A stretch of DNA of 64,000 bases from Pseudisothecium myosuroides (Eukaryota > Streptophyta > Bryopsida > Hypnales > Lembophyllaceae). The notes under the pieces are model-generated. The model worked only from the letters and a program-made list of their open reading frames with translations, did no database searches and had not been told where the DNA came from. Of this stretch, positions 46,212 to 58,203 are shown in pieces. The stretch lies in NCBI GenBank assembly GCA_951799445.1, contig OX637293.1:22320001-22384000 (forward strand). Direction: 5' to 3'. The translations under genes were made by a program, and so were the position numbers. Each line of letters begins with the position of its first letter. Position 1 is the stretch's first letter.

Positions 46212-47475
46212 CTAATAGCATCATTGAGTTTTCTTTCCTACAGTTTGTAGACTATAGCTGGATTGTTCAAGACAAAAATTGGGATATGGTAATTCATGGT
46301 CAAAAGTTTTGGCATGTTTCAACTTACCTTAACTTTTCGTCTTGATGAAACCAAGTTGATAACGTGAATTCTTTCAAGGGTATAACAGAATGTATAATTT
46401 AACATGATTTTGAATAATAGCTGCAAGTGCAGGACACACACGCATCATACTAAGTCTGATTTTACCCCTATGGAAAACACCGGAAATTTTTAATTGCCAC
46501 TCATGATAAATTTTGGAAAATTTGTATTCGGATTCGGAATCAGAGACCTGTTCCAAATTAGCACGAAGAGATGAAGAACGCATGTAGAAGAGGAGAAGAC
46601 TGAACGTAGGACCTTGGCTGAGGGAAGACAGACCTTGGCTGCAGACTTTGTGTCTTTGATAGTGCTTAGTGCTTGTCTTGTGCAAGTTTTCAACAGGGTG
46701 GATATGAAGTAGAAATTTCACTGGGCTGGCTGTGAGAGAAATCTGAGAGAAATCTCTTCTGCTACCAATTGGTATTAACTTTTTGAGTGCAGATCCACCT
46801 AACATAATCTAAATGCAAGAGTTCTACCCCAAAGTTAGGTGGATCTGTACCACAAAGTTCATGGAAAAATGGTTGTTGATGAATTTTGAGCTATTGTTTG
46901 TTTATACATTCAAATATGGAAAAATAAAAAACTTCCCATTGAAAAGTTTAGATTTTTTTGAATATTTTATTTTTTGAATTAAATTTCTATGCACTTTTTG
47001 TTTACTTTAATTGTTTTTCAACTCTAAAAAATCAATTTTGATGGAATTTTTTTGGATGCTTTTGTAAATGAAACTTTCTAGAAGAGAATTTCAATGAAAT
47101 TTCAAATGAAATTTTAATAATTATAGACAATTTTTACAAATAAATTTTGGATAGAAATTGGCCAAACTAATATTAAAATGGAAAATTTGAAATTCAAATT
47201 CGTTACAATAAAATCAATTTTTAGTAGTTGAAACTTTATTATGTCAGTGGACTATGATTGATGTGTAGGTGAAGCGTTCACATTGTTTATTTCATTTTTC
47301 ATTGTAGTAATGCTTTATATTTTTATATTTATTTTTAAAACTTCTATTTTCAACAAATTTGCATACAACATTCAAAGTGATCTAGGTTGTATGGAATCTT
47401 TGTTCAAGAGTTAGTTGGTTGACCGTACCATGCATTTTCTCTCAAGCGCACTACTTAAATTAATAGTGTAGTAGT

Positions 47476-49002
47476 CACTATAGGAAAAAGAGGTGTTTTA
47501 AATGAGTTTTTTAGTATATTCCTAGACATAAGATTATAAGTAATGACCTTTAAGGAGATTTTCAATAAAATTTTACTAGAAAACAGATGTGTTTATAGTA
47601 ATTTTTTTATTAAAAACCTCTTTAACCTTTAAATGCTCAAACGACCATTTTTTGGTTGTTGCCCGACTTCGAGCAAAATTTTTGGGAGGAAAAAAAAAAT
47701 TCATTTTTTTTTCCTAAAAAGATTGGGTTGTCTTTCAATATTTGCATTCAAAATTAAAATCACCACAATACGGTCAAACAAAAATTATAAAAGAAATAGC
47801 CTCGAAAATAGCACAAAGAGTTTAATTTTTGTCTAGTGTTGGAAAAATTACTATTTGAAAAAAGTATTGGTATTCTCATTACTAAATCTTATGCATTTTT
47901 TCACAAATCAATATAAACCATAATTTTGACCAATCCAAAAAAATTCAAATACTAAAGATAGAAATTGTATTTTTGGTAAATTTTTGAAGTTATATCTTCA
48001 AAATTCATTTGAAGAAATTCTAAAAATAAATTTATAATTTTGACCGTATGGATATTTTCTAATTTTTACAAAAATGGTCTAATATGGGTATTCCTTCCCG
48101 GATTCTCCAAACTTTAGAAAAATGTCCTTCCGGAAATGAAAAAAACATTGGAAAACTATAAAAATTACATGGTGTTATAAACAATATGTTGGTATACAAC
48201 AATTATGTATTATATAGTTCAAATTGAAAAATTGATTTTTTTTCTAATTTATCATATTCAACACTTGGTCACATTACAGTAATGAAATTATTATATATTT
48301 AAGGTTTTCAAATCAAAAAAATAGTTGTGCACGTTATTGAGTTTGTATTTACATGTATCATTTGTTTTTAAAATGAAGATGTGAAATCATAATCCTTTTA
48401 AATTGTGTAAAAATATGTAATTTTTGAAGGTTCTTATAAATAAGGAAATATATCAATTTATCAAATTAAGAGTTAAAATTAAATATAAATATGACTCAAA
48501 CATTGTTTTAGCTAGATTTCATATTTATGAACTACTTTGCTATAAATTGGTATTCTTGATTGTTCCTTTTGTCTCAAATGTAGACCTGGGACAATATTCC
48601 TTGAAAAACAAAGGAATAAAAAGGAATGCCAAAATTGTTCAGATTTTCTTGCTCCATAGTATTTGGTATGGAGAATTACAACTTTTATATGAATTTGTCA
48701 TTAAACTCATGTAAAGTGAAAAAACGTAATTTTTAGATCACATTAAATGAATTTTAAAATGACAGTTCTTAGGTAGGACAATCCTTTTGGGTACCCATAT
48801 TAGAAACTTACCCTTGTGCTTCACATTATCTTCTTTGATCAATACAAACTTCAAAAAAGTTATAGAACTTATATTTTATAATACATTTGTGTTTTGTCCA
48901 AATCCCCTGGACTTTTTGGGGTTAAAGGTCATTACTTATAATCTTATGTCTAGGACTATACTTAAAATTCACTTAAATTACCCCCTTCTCTTATAACACA
49001 TG
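47476..49002. mobile_element. CACTA-like element, about 1.5 kb, non-autonomous
   Basis: It starts CACTATAGGAAAAAGAGGTG. The last 75 bp are an imperfect inverted copy of the first 75 (shared inner part 'cctagacataagattataag'). The flanking 3-bp AGT (47,473-47,475; 49,003-49,005) fits CACTA insertion. The extreme right end has decayed (ACACATG instead of CACTA complement). It shares 'gtgttttaa' and 'tcctagacat' with the 203-bp foldback element at 12,048. No transposase frame. Confidence 0.75.
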
Positions 49003-49019
49003 AGTATTTTCTACATTAT

Positions 49020-49932
49020 CCCCTAAAAACCAAGGCATTTTCTGGCTCCTAAACCACTGAAAACTGCCATTTTTGCTACGATCACTCCCTAAACCAAAAA
49101 AGACTTTTTTTTAGAATCTAATTGTAGAATCTTGTACTTCACTTGTCTCAAATCATGTGGTAAAAATTTCATGAAGTTTGACTGTATGGATTGGAAGATA
49201 TTAGCATTTGAAGTTGGAAAAAGAAGTTTTTTGAACTGTGGCCTGCAATTTCAGATGACTTTGACGGATATTTGTGGATTTTTTTTGCACTACACACCAT
49301 AAAGTTAAAAAATTATATGTTGATCATTTAAGTTGAGAGTCGGGAATTTTTTTTTTCAGAATGTCAAAACTTGATTTTCACATATAAAAAAATTGTTAAG
49401 TAGAAGTAGGTCCAAAATTGAACGAAATACTAAATCGTCAACATCTCTTAGGTGGAATTAAAAAACCATAATCCCAACGGTGGGATTGTTCTTGCAAACA
49501 AATTTAACCTTGTCAAGAAAAAAAATTTGAAAAAATTTGAAAATTGCATTCAAAAATGAATTCTATAAGTTGGTTTTTGAAGAAGACGCTTAGATTGCCT
49601 AAAAAACAAGATTGTCCATAACTTTTTCATTATGAGTCCAAATAGAATGAATCAAAGCTTCAAATGTAGACAAAAACATGATCTTTGAAAAAAAAATTTA
49701 GAAATTCAATTTTTTAAAGTTTTTTTTTTTGCCCGGTAAACTACTTTTTTGACTTTGGATGGCATAACTTTTGCTCCCAGGCACCGATTGAGCAAAAAAA
49801 ATATATTTTTAGAAAGCTAATGTGATTTCCTATCTTCAAAAAAAGTTTAAAGAAATCAAGTCAAAATTTCAGGTCGCACAAGCCTGCCTATAATCCCAAG
49901 TGTCCCTCAAGGGGACTTTGGTCCTTTAGGGG
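49020..49932. mobile_element. TTAA-family DNA transposon, 913 bp
   Basis: Left end CCCCTAAAAACC after TTAT (49,016-49,019, a one-base change from TTAA); right end GGTCCTTTAGGGG before TTAA (49,933-49,936). Other units show the uninterrupted 'acattaaggtat' site (26,343; 42,241). Confidence 0.9.
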
Positions 49933-50913
49933 TTAAGGTATTTCTATCCAATTGCATCATTTTTCTAATTGTTCCATCTATCTTTGACCCTTGAATGGAC
50001 ACCTTTTCAAGAGCAATTGCCACAACTACCATAATTATTACAAAATTTCAAGAGCAATGAATGCTAGTTGAAAGCTCTTTTAAGGCAATCAATGGAAGTT
50101 GAAGCATTTTGTACTTCAAAAGTAGTCAATTAACTCCTAAAGTTCCATGACTATGTTTTTCCTGAAACCTCTCAATAACTGCCACTTTCAATACAAGTAC
50201 CAAATTTTTGGAAAAAAGCTTTTTTTGACACATATAACCATAGGATCTTGTAGTACACTAGTTTGAAAAGATGTAGAAAAAATTTCAAAAATTTCCACCA
50301 TGTGGATTGCACCAGGGATTGCAAGATATTAGCGTTTGAATTGACAAAAATCCTTTTTTTGGCCTTGCAAAAAACTAGGCAGCTACACTTCACAAGCTCA
50401 CTTTTCTATGAAAAAATGTTCAAAATGGTGGTGCTTCTTTGGATTCTTTTTTCTAAACAAGTTGTTTACATGCTTGAAAATTTTCAAGTGATTTGGAATT
50501 GTACAACATATAGGAAAGAAATAGTAAGTAGAAAGAAATAGATATTGATTCAAAATACTAAATTGTTAAGAATTTATTCACGGACTTGAAAAATGTCAAT
50601 TCCAATGGTTGTAATGTTGTTATAAACAATTTACATCTTACGATTTTTTTTTTTTTTTTAAATATTGAAAATTGAATGAAGTAAACGACTTCAAAGTTTA
50701 TTTTAGAGCAGAGAATCTATAACTACTTGCAAACTAAAACTCCTCATAACTTTTTTTCTTTTTTTGAACAAATGGAAAGTACCATTGCATTAATAAGGAC
50801 CAGAGAACAACATCCAAGCCGAAGCTGGCGAATGAAGAGAACAGAGCAAAGAGTAAGACAAAACCGAATAGGAAAGAAGCCAAAAACAAAGAGAACTACG
50901 TGAGAGAGGAGAT

Positions 50914-52579
50914 GGGTGATTGCAAGAAACACTTAGTACTATTTTTGTCACACGTAGCCGGCTGATTTGTTTTTTGAGCATAACTTCTTCGTTTTGGATC
51001 CAAATGACTCAAGATTTGTAATGGAAGTACTCATAACCATTGTACACTTTGTTTAATTTTTTGGTAATTTAAAAAAATATTTTACTATTTAAAAACAGCC
51101 CCCAATTTTATGTCACACTTGCCAATTTGGGGGGTTTTAGTACTATTTAGTACCCAAAAAAACGAATTTGGAGCTGAAATTTGGAGGAAATGGTCTTCTA
51201 GTAGATTTATAGCTTTTCAGGGAAGGAATTCTAAAAATAGTAATTTTTGTATTGTGTAGAAGTCCACAAAGTGAGCTTATTTCTACTTGCATTTTAGAAC
51301 ATGTAAAATATTATTTTGGTGAATTTTTTGGTTAACTCCTAAAGGTCAGAGACTATGTTTTCATCAAACCGCTCCAAAACTGCCATTTTTAATACAAGTA
51401 CCAAACTTTAGAAAAAAACATTTTTGGACACATGTAACCGTAAGATCTTATAGAACACTGGTTTGAGAAGATGTGGAAAAAATTTCAGAATTTTCCACTG
51501 TGCAGATTGGAAGATATTAGCGTTTGAATTGACAAAAACCCTTTTTTTGTCCCTGCGAAAATCTGGGCAGCTGCACTTCACAAGGTCAAATTTGTATGAA
51601 AAAATGCCCAAAATGGTGGTTACTCTTTGGATTCATTCTTCTAGGCAAGTTGGCTACATGCTTGAAAAATTTCAGATCATTTGGAATTGCACAATATATA
51701 GGAAAAAAATAGTACGTAGAAAGAAGTAGAGAATGATTCAAAACACTAAATTGTTAAGAATTTATTTATGGAATTGAAAAATGCCAATCCAAACGGTTGT
51801 AATGTTGTAAATATAATCTACATCCAATGTTTTTATTTTTTTTCAAAAATATTAAAAATTGAGTGAAATAAAGGACTTCAAAGTTTATTTTAGAGTAGAG
51901 ATTCCATAACTACCCTCAAACTAAGAATCCTCACAACTTTTGACTCATTTAATCTAAATGGAATGATTTAAAGCTTTCCACGTACATATAAATCTAAAGA
52001 ACCAATTTCAATTTTTTATTTAAAAAAAAAATTATTTTTAAAGAATTTTTTTGAGCTGCCCGGGCTGCTCGCCGTACACTAAAAATTACATATCTTACAA
52101 TAAATCTTTAACCATGTAGTCAAAAGTTATGAAAATTGTTGGGCCTTAAAGCTACTCCTCGGGCACATCTTTTATGAAAATTTCAAAGAAAAAAAATAAA
52201 AACTCCACTCGTAATGAACTGCCCAAAATCGCTATGTTGCCAAAAAATGGGGTTTGGACCTTTAGGGGTTAATGACCATCTCCATAAAGTTTTTACAAAT
52301 GGCCAATTTTTATTTGACTTATTTAATTTTTTTCCCTATTTTTAACTAATTAAAGCATCAAATGTCTATTTTCTTGAAATTTAGCACTTCTCTAGTTCTC
52401 CCACAAAGAATTTTTTTATGCTTTTCCTTTGGTAGTTATCTTCATCTTAAAGGTATATACATTGGCCATATTTTTTATATTTTTTTAAAATTATTTTTCT
52501 AATTTTAAAGTACTCTAGAAAAAACCACAAGTTTTCTTGAAAACGCAACAAATAGTACAGGAGTTTCTTGCAATCACCC
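50914..52579. mobile_element. 4-bp-TSD family element inside the LINE
   Basis: GGGTGATTGCAAGAAACA left end, TTTCTTGCAATCACCC right end, target duplication AGAT (50,910-50,913; 52,580-52,583). It is the same element as the outer part of 40,087-41,528. A TTAA element is inserted in it at 51,336. Confidence 0.92.
51336..52268. mobile_element. TTAA-family DNA transposon, innermost, 933 bp
   Basis: TTAA (51,332-51,335) plus CTCCTAAAGGTC; GGACCTTTAGGGG plus TTAA (52,269-52,272). The related element near 40,500 shows the empty site 'ttttggttaatgacc'. Its interior is similar to the outermost TTAA element of the same nest. Confidence 0.93.
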
Positions 52580-54310
52580 AGATGTTAGGACCCTTTCTGT
52601 TCTAGACAATAACAGGCCCACTCCTAACAGCTAACACCAGAGATTGGAGCCAAATACTATCAAACTTGGACCAAATGACGTCTTGACGTAGAAGATGTTG
52701 CCTGGCACTAATCTGGGCTTTAAGTTGCGCTGCCCTGCCTGAGTCTAAAAGAGCATTCCACAATTTGTCTTGTAAGAGATTTTGGAGCTACGTATTCCTA
52801 GAGAAGACTGTGTTGTTGCGGGCGATCCATATAAGCCACAAGGAAGATCCCCTAAGTAGTGACCAAATAGTACGGAAGTTGATAAAGCGCAATGGAAAGG
52901 TAGAGCCAAAAATGCATTGGATGGCATCGAATCTAATGTGAAGTCCCATGATAGGTTGCGCCCCTAACATATGGTAAAGAATCAACTGAGCATAGTCCTA
53001 CACCTCTTGGGCTTGCGGGCAGATATAGAAGCGGTGGATAGGAGATTCTTCAAGGTCTAGTGTGCAACAATTACATTTGGTGTCGATGTTAGGGGCAATA
53101 CGGGCTCTCCACGAGTGAATGGCTACTGCTTTGTGCCAGACAGACCACATGAAGGCTGCTTCCTTGAGGGGTCGCGCCTTATGCCACACGTCTTTCCAAT
53201 TGGGGATGAACGTAGGTGGAAGATATCAGACCATTTTGACATGATCGTAGTCTTTGGCTGAGCATTCTGAGTGATGAGAGAGCAGCCTACAGATGTTGAG
53301 TATTCCATGAGTGTCAGACCATTACTCCATTGCCAGCACCCGGGGTCAAAGACCAACTCTAACGTGGCGCCATGAAATAAGAAATAGGGGGCTCGGTTAC
53401 GACTCTTGTGGATCTTCAGCACCCGAACCCTTCGTGTGAAGCCACAGTATTCCTCTACCCCATTGTTAGGCGAGATGAGTGAAAGAACTCTAGAGTTGTG
53501 CCCCACAATTGTTTTAGTGGTTCTTGTGGGTAGAGAGAACGTGTGGATGTGAGATCGTTGTACCTTCTCACTTACTGATCTTGAACGCCATCATTGGTAT
53601 TATTTACGATCGAGAGTCCCACCTGCTTGGATTCAACTCCTCACCTCTTTCTTTGATCGGGCCCAAGAAGGAGAATGGGTGGGTTTTTTTTCGCAACATG
53701 ACGATCTTATCCCAACTATGACTTGGCAAATCAATGGCTCCAATTTTGATCTCCAACTCCTCATAACTTTTGACTCATTAGTCAAAATAGAATGATTCAA
53801 AGCTTTCCATGAATATATAACTTTAGAAAACCAATTTAAATTTTATTTTATTTTTAAATGATTTTTTTTATCTGCCCCGAACTGCCTAGTTACAAAAAAA
53901 AGTAACATATTAGGCCATAACTTTTGACTCATATTTCCAAATGTCATGAAATTTAGTGCGTATGAAAGATATTCCTCGTCCCGCCTTTTATTAAAATTTC
54001 AGCCCAAAATATGGAAATCTCTAGTCGCACGTACCTGCCCAAAATATCTATATTGCCAAAAAACACATGCTGGTCCTTTAGGGGTTAAAAAAAGTCTAGT
54101 AGCGTGCATAGGAATCCAATGTTCTCAACTTAAAAAACTCATAAATTACAATATTGTGTGAGGATTAAAAATTTTGAAAATTCTAAAGGCAACGGTTTCT
54201 TCTTGAGGAGGGCATTTTAACAGATTGTTGCAAGAAACATTTGTCTTTTTTTTGTGCCTTATCCTTTAATAGGGTTTTTTTTTGTTCATAACTTTTACGT
54301 TGTATGTATG

Positions 54311-54613
54311 GCGAATTTCATTAAAATGGCGGTATTCAATGTGCCATTTTCACATCCTGATATCTAGGACAAGTATACATTGCTAACATCTAGGTCAATT
54401 TTAGATTTCAAAAATCTAGAATAGACATAGATATAAGACCGCGCAGTCTAAAAATCTAAGATTGGTATAGATTTCTGATATCTAGGACAATTGTAGATTT
54501 CAAAAATCTAGTATTGGTATAGATTCTGGTACAGAAAAAACAATTCAGACTGTGCGGTCTGAATTGCTAAAAGTGCCAAATTAATGGAATACCGCCATTT
54601 TAATAAAATTGGC
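54311..54613. mobile_element. Mutator-like MITE, 303 bp
   Basis: Terminal inverted repeats of about 27 bp with the core ATTAAAATGGCGGTATTC. The flanking 10-bp TGTATGTATG and TATATGTATG match at 9 of 10. U2 (near 32,100) has no insertion. Both the arm length and the 9-10-bp duplication fit Mutator-like elements. Confidence 0.75.
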
Positions 54614-56534
54614 TATATGTATGTTTTCTATAAAACATGAAATAAAGGTAAAGGTACATGTGGTAGTTATAGACATTGAGTAATTTTTTTCAATTTTTAA
54701 AAATTACTATTATCTAGACTATTTTAAAATTTTCCCCAATTAGATGTTTACCTTGGCAATTTTGGAGGGGTTTAAGTATTGTTTCCGACTCAAAAATAAA
54801 AATTGGAAAGTCAAAATTGGAATACAAGGACTTCTACTAAAGTTACAATAGCATATGAACAAATTTTCTAAAATAATAAAGTGTCCACCTTCTACATGTG
54901 CTCAAAGTGCACTATTTTTGTGCAGTGTAGAGAATACAATTTTTTTTCCTAAAGATGCAAATAGTTGAGAAGAAGCACCTTCAAGTTTTTAAAAAAAAAA
55001 AAATTTATTTTTTTGAATTCTTTTACTATTTAAAAAAAATCAAACTCCTAAATATTTATTTTTTTGCATTTTCCGTCATTCTTTTCTTGTGCATAACATC
55101 TAGGGATAAATTATTTTAGACTTAAATTTTCAACCATATATTATTTTGAATGCTTTACAAATTATTTGTATTTTATTTCATTTAAAAAAAATTATTTAAA
55201 AAGTCACAATATTCCAATATTAAGGCTGTTTTGAGCCAAAAACAACAGGCGTTTCTTGCAACTTCCCTAACATTCTTTTCATTAAAAATAAATCATCAAA
55301 CACCAATTTCATTGAATTGGTGGAATTCCACGACTTGATAGCTTGACGCAATTCACGTTGCACGGCCCAAAACCAAATTCTATGCCTGTCCTAGTTTTGG
55401 GCCTGAAAGGCTGAAATTAGACATTTGTGAAGATCATAATATTTGCCTTGTGGAGTATTGCCAATTTAATGAAATTGACCTTATCATTGTTAGCACCACC
55501 TAGTTTCAAGACAACTTGAATTGAAGTACATGGCGGTCTTCCTTGTCAGATGTCAATGCATGATAGGCAGATTAAGATTGATAATGCTCACTGCTGAACT
55601 TGTGCCAATTTCCAACAGGGTGGGTATGAAAAAAATTTCATTGGTGTGTCAGTGAGAGAAATCTATAAGAAATACTCCGTATCTACAGCTATCAACCTTT
55701 ATTCACTAAATGCAAGAGACTTTTGCCGTTGTGGCATGTTTGATTGGTTAAGCAATCAAAGAAGTCAAACAACTCAACTCTCCTACATTGACATTATGTC
55801 CGGTAATTGCCAAAGTCATCAAAAATAATCGTAGGTTAGTACCAACCTAACCACCTGTGGCTCTGTAGGTCCTAACCAGCTATTATTTTTGATAACTTGG
55901 CCTGCTTTGCAATTACCTAGTCCATTTTCGCACTTTCAGGAACCTGGAATCCAAATCTGTATGAGCTCTAGATTGGATAGATATACAGTATGTCAAAATA
56001 ATGGAGCCGAAGCTTGGCAATTTAACCAAATCACCAATAATTTCACACTTAGAAGATGAGGAACAAATCATTTAGGAGAACAGTCGGTGGAAAGGCACTG
56101 CCGCAAAATGAGATTTGGATCGGCTCTGATGAGTTTGGGTACTTCGTGAAAGCATGGACGGTGAGCGGATCGGAGCATGGTCCGATGGGAACCAGGGCCT
56201 TCGTCACAAATACTCCGTATCATATATGCAGTTTCATATCATTTCCAATACGATCGAATCACAATTCAGTTGGTCCCCAATGCATAGGGAACATCGATCA
56301 CGTGTGATTGAGAGCTACAGTGGAGCTCTCCAATTGTCTACAACGAGTCCTGCAGCAAGTAACGATCGATAGACCTCCCTATTAGATCCCCTTCTGTTGT
56401 TCGTGTTGTACGTTAGTTCTTCAGGCCGGGGGTGGAATCACTTGGCCATGTTTGTTAGTTTCAGACGTAGCGGTTTAGGGTTTCACACTTGGGTCTAGCA
56501 AAGAAAATAAATTTTTTTAGCACTATGGGCAATT

Positions 56535-57210
56535 TCGTTAAAATGGCGGTATTCCATGTGCCATTTGTACATGAGGGTCGAATGAGGTGGTTCAATGTTG
56601 TGCTCTGCAGTCGGTTGGGTGTCATTGATGGTGGTGCGCAAGAAATTGAACCCCTAAATACCAGTGGTGGATTTCTACTAGGGCCTTTAGTAAAAACAAT
56701 GGTTGTACATGTAGTAAAATAGTATTGGAATTAGCAGGGTCATATTGATGGAGGAGAGATGGAAAAACACTTGTGGAATCTTTGATGTCTGAATTGGGTG
56801 TAGTTGCCTCCAAAAATAGGGGGGGGGCGCATTTGGTTTCCAGTGTGATGATGGGCTAAAGTTTGAATGGGTTGACTTCTTGTTTAGGTTTTAGGTGCAC
56901 ATGAGTGCGAGGTCAACAAATAACGAGTCTAGAGTGAGTGGAGTTGGAACAAACAAGAGGTAGGAGGGAAAACACTTGTTTTCAGATTGAGTTACATGGA
57001 AGGTTAGGTACAAATATTGACGAGCATGCACTCCTTGCTCGTCGAAGTCTACAAAAGAGCCGGCAATCAAAAGCACTCTTCTCAGACTAGATGACCTATC
57101 ACAATTTGTTGCGTTCAGTGCGAAGGTCTGTCTTCCAGAATGCATGGTATCGTAAGTTGCAATCATCCACTGACAATGTTTTCCTCCAGAGTCGCCCGCC
57201 TGGAGACTTC
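56535..57210. other. No gene recognised
   Basis: It begins with another 'ttcgttaaaatggcggtattcca' phrase like the Mutator-like element's end. Unsupported short frames occur on both strands. A poly-G tract lies near 56,820. Confidence 0.4.
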
Positions 57211-57214
57211 AGAT

Positions 57215-57904
57215 TCACATGCGTTGTCGTTCCTCCTCTGCAATTCGACGTAAGTTATTGAGCGCAAATTGAATTTGTTGTCGAGGTGCCCTGAAGCTAG
57301 GCTTTTTGTTCGGCTTCAGTTTCCATGAAGCCATAACGCTGTCCGTGGTAACATAATCAGCCTTCTCGGCCTCGCGGTCTATCTTCCACTTGAAGTTGGT
57401 CTTTGTGTCCCACCTTGCGTACAATTTTTGCACGTCCTTCGATGATCCACTTGGGGTGCACCATTGCGCGAGAACTTTGCAATGGTGCTCTGCCGTTGGA
57501 TCGAACTGCAGATTTTCCAGTGCCTTCCCGAGCCAGACGGGCTCTGGACAATTCTTTTCTGGCCTCACAAATACGTAGAATCCCTCGCGGAGATCAGTGG
57601 CCACGTTGTACGCTGGAGGTGGCCTCCCCTCCAAAGTACCGATGTAGGGGTCTTCTGCATCGAGCTCCTCTCGCGTCTGGCCGTCTTGCATGAAATCCGT
57701 TGAAAGATCCCCAGGTTGTCGCGTTCGAGGCCAGAATCCGTGCTTCAATGCTTGTGATCCAAGGGGGTCTTCTTCGGCTCCATTGCACATGGCATTTCTC
57801 ACGGCAGTCCAATACGTGGCCAATTGTGACATGCTGGACTTGTATTCCGCCGTCTCATCTTCTTTGGATGCGTCCGTCCAGTCCACATAGAATCTCTGCT
57901 TCGT
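57215..57904 (-). pseudogene. DUF7869-type transposon gene, C-terminal part
   Basis: An open frame of about 223 codons from near 57,904 to the stop at 57,215-57,217. Its features match the tail of the plant/protist DUF7869 transposon proteins as I know them: GFYVFVRPEKNCPEPVWLGKAL, then KVLAQWCTPSG, then TTDSVMASWKL. The upstream side ends in an in-frame TGA within about 20 bp of the retroelement fragment, so no own start exists. The N-terminal part is at 61,741-63,533 on the same strand. Middle residues of the family (the DNC..ENKN region) are missing from both pieces. Confidence 0.6.
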
Positions 57905-58194
57905 TGGTCATTTTTTTGGGAGTCACGCAGATAGGATCACCTTGGGGAAGGAGAGGTTTTTGGTGTCGCAGTGTGAATTTTTGGTTTTTTGTAAGTTATC
58001 TAAATCTTGGAACGGAAACCGTGATCTGGGATCCGGATTCGAGCAAGAGGTAACGGAAAACCGGAAATTAACTACGGAACGGAAGAGGTGACAATCCGGA
58101 TTCGATCTGAATCTTAACCGGATTAGAGTTGGAGCGGATCTGAGTTGGAACGGATTGGGTCAGGAACGGATTTGGTCATGATGACAGATCAGAC

Positions 58195-58203
58195 TATAAA
58201 TAG
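58195..58203 (+). promoter_or_regulatory. TATA box of the retroelement
   Basis: TATAAATAG, 272 bp before the ATG at 58,475. A strong consensus match in a GC-rich context, so it probably drives the element's transcript. Confidence 0.65.

Larger units (their letters stand above)
42200..47410. repeat. Segmental-repeat unit U3 (contains intact secreted-protein gene)
   Basis: Counterpart of U1. It has an extra tandem duplication upstream of the gene (42,893-43,324 and 43,411-43,862) and lacks the 666-bp element that U1 carries. Confidence 0.75.
50755..53754 (-). mobile_element. L1-type LINE, 5'-truncated, inserted in the TTAA element
   Basis: On the minus strand it ends in a short tail (TTAATGCAATGGTACTTTCC, then CATTTGTTC and an A-rich tail), typical of plant L1 elements. 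It is flanked by a 17-bp target duplication AACTCCTCATAACTTTT (50,738-50,754 and 53,755-53,771). The coding relic at about 53,210-52,745 contains W-KDVWHKARPLKEAAFMWSVWH, a Cys/His cluster (CNCC..H.FYICPQA) and LWLIWIARNN, matching the zinc-binding region that follows reverse transcriptase in plant LINEs. A frame change near 53,200 and stops break it. The element at 50,914-52,579 interrupts it near its 3' end. Confidence 0.85.
50134..54084. mobile_element. TTAA-family DNA transposon, outermost of a four-level nest
   Basis: TTAA (50,130-50,133) plus CTCCTAAAG on the left; GGTCCTTTAGGGG plus TTAA (54,085-54,088) on the right. Its own sequence is only 50,134-50,754 and 53,755-54,084, about 0.95 kb; the rest is a LINE with further insertions. 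U2 has the empty site near 31,925. Confidence 0.9.
47410..56530. repeat. Segmental-repeat unit U4, expanded by insertions (gene absent)
   Basis: Pieces of U2-like sequence run in order: 47,410-47,475; 49,003-49,019; 49,933-50,133; 54,085-54,310; 54,614-56,530. They are separated by the insertions listed separately. The end block 55,925-56,515 matches 32,990-33,560 closely. No trace of the secreted-protein coding region is seen. Confidence 0.75.

Noticed and set aside
56056..56307. GGKA phrase resembling the histone H3 tail
   Set aside because: Only about five residues match; neither the rest of the tail nor the histone fold follows, and the U2 copy does not keep the reading.
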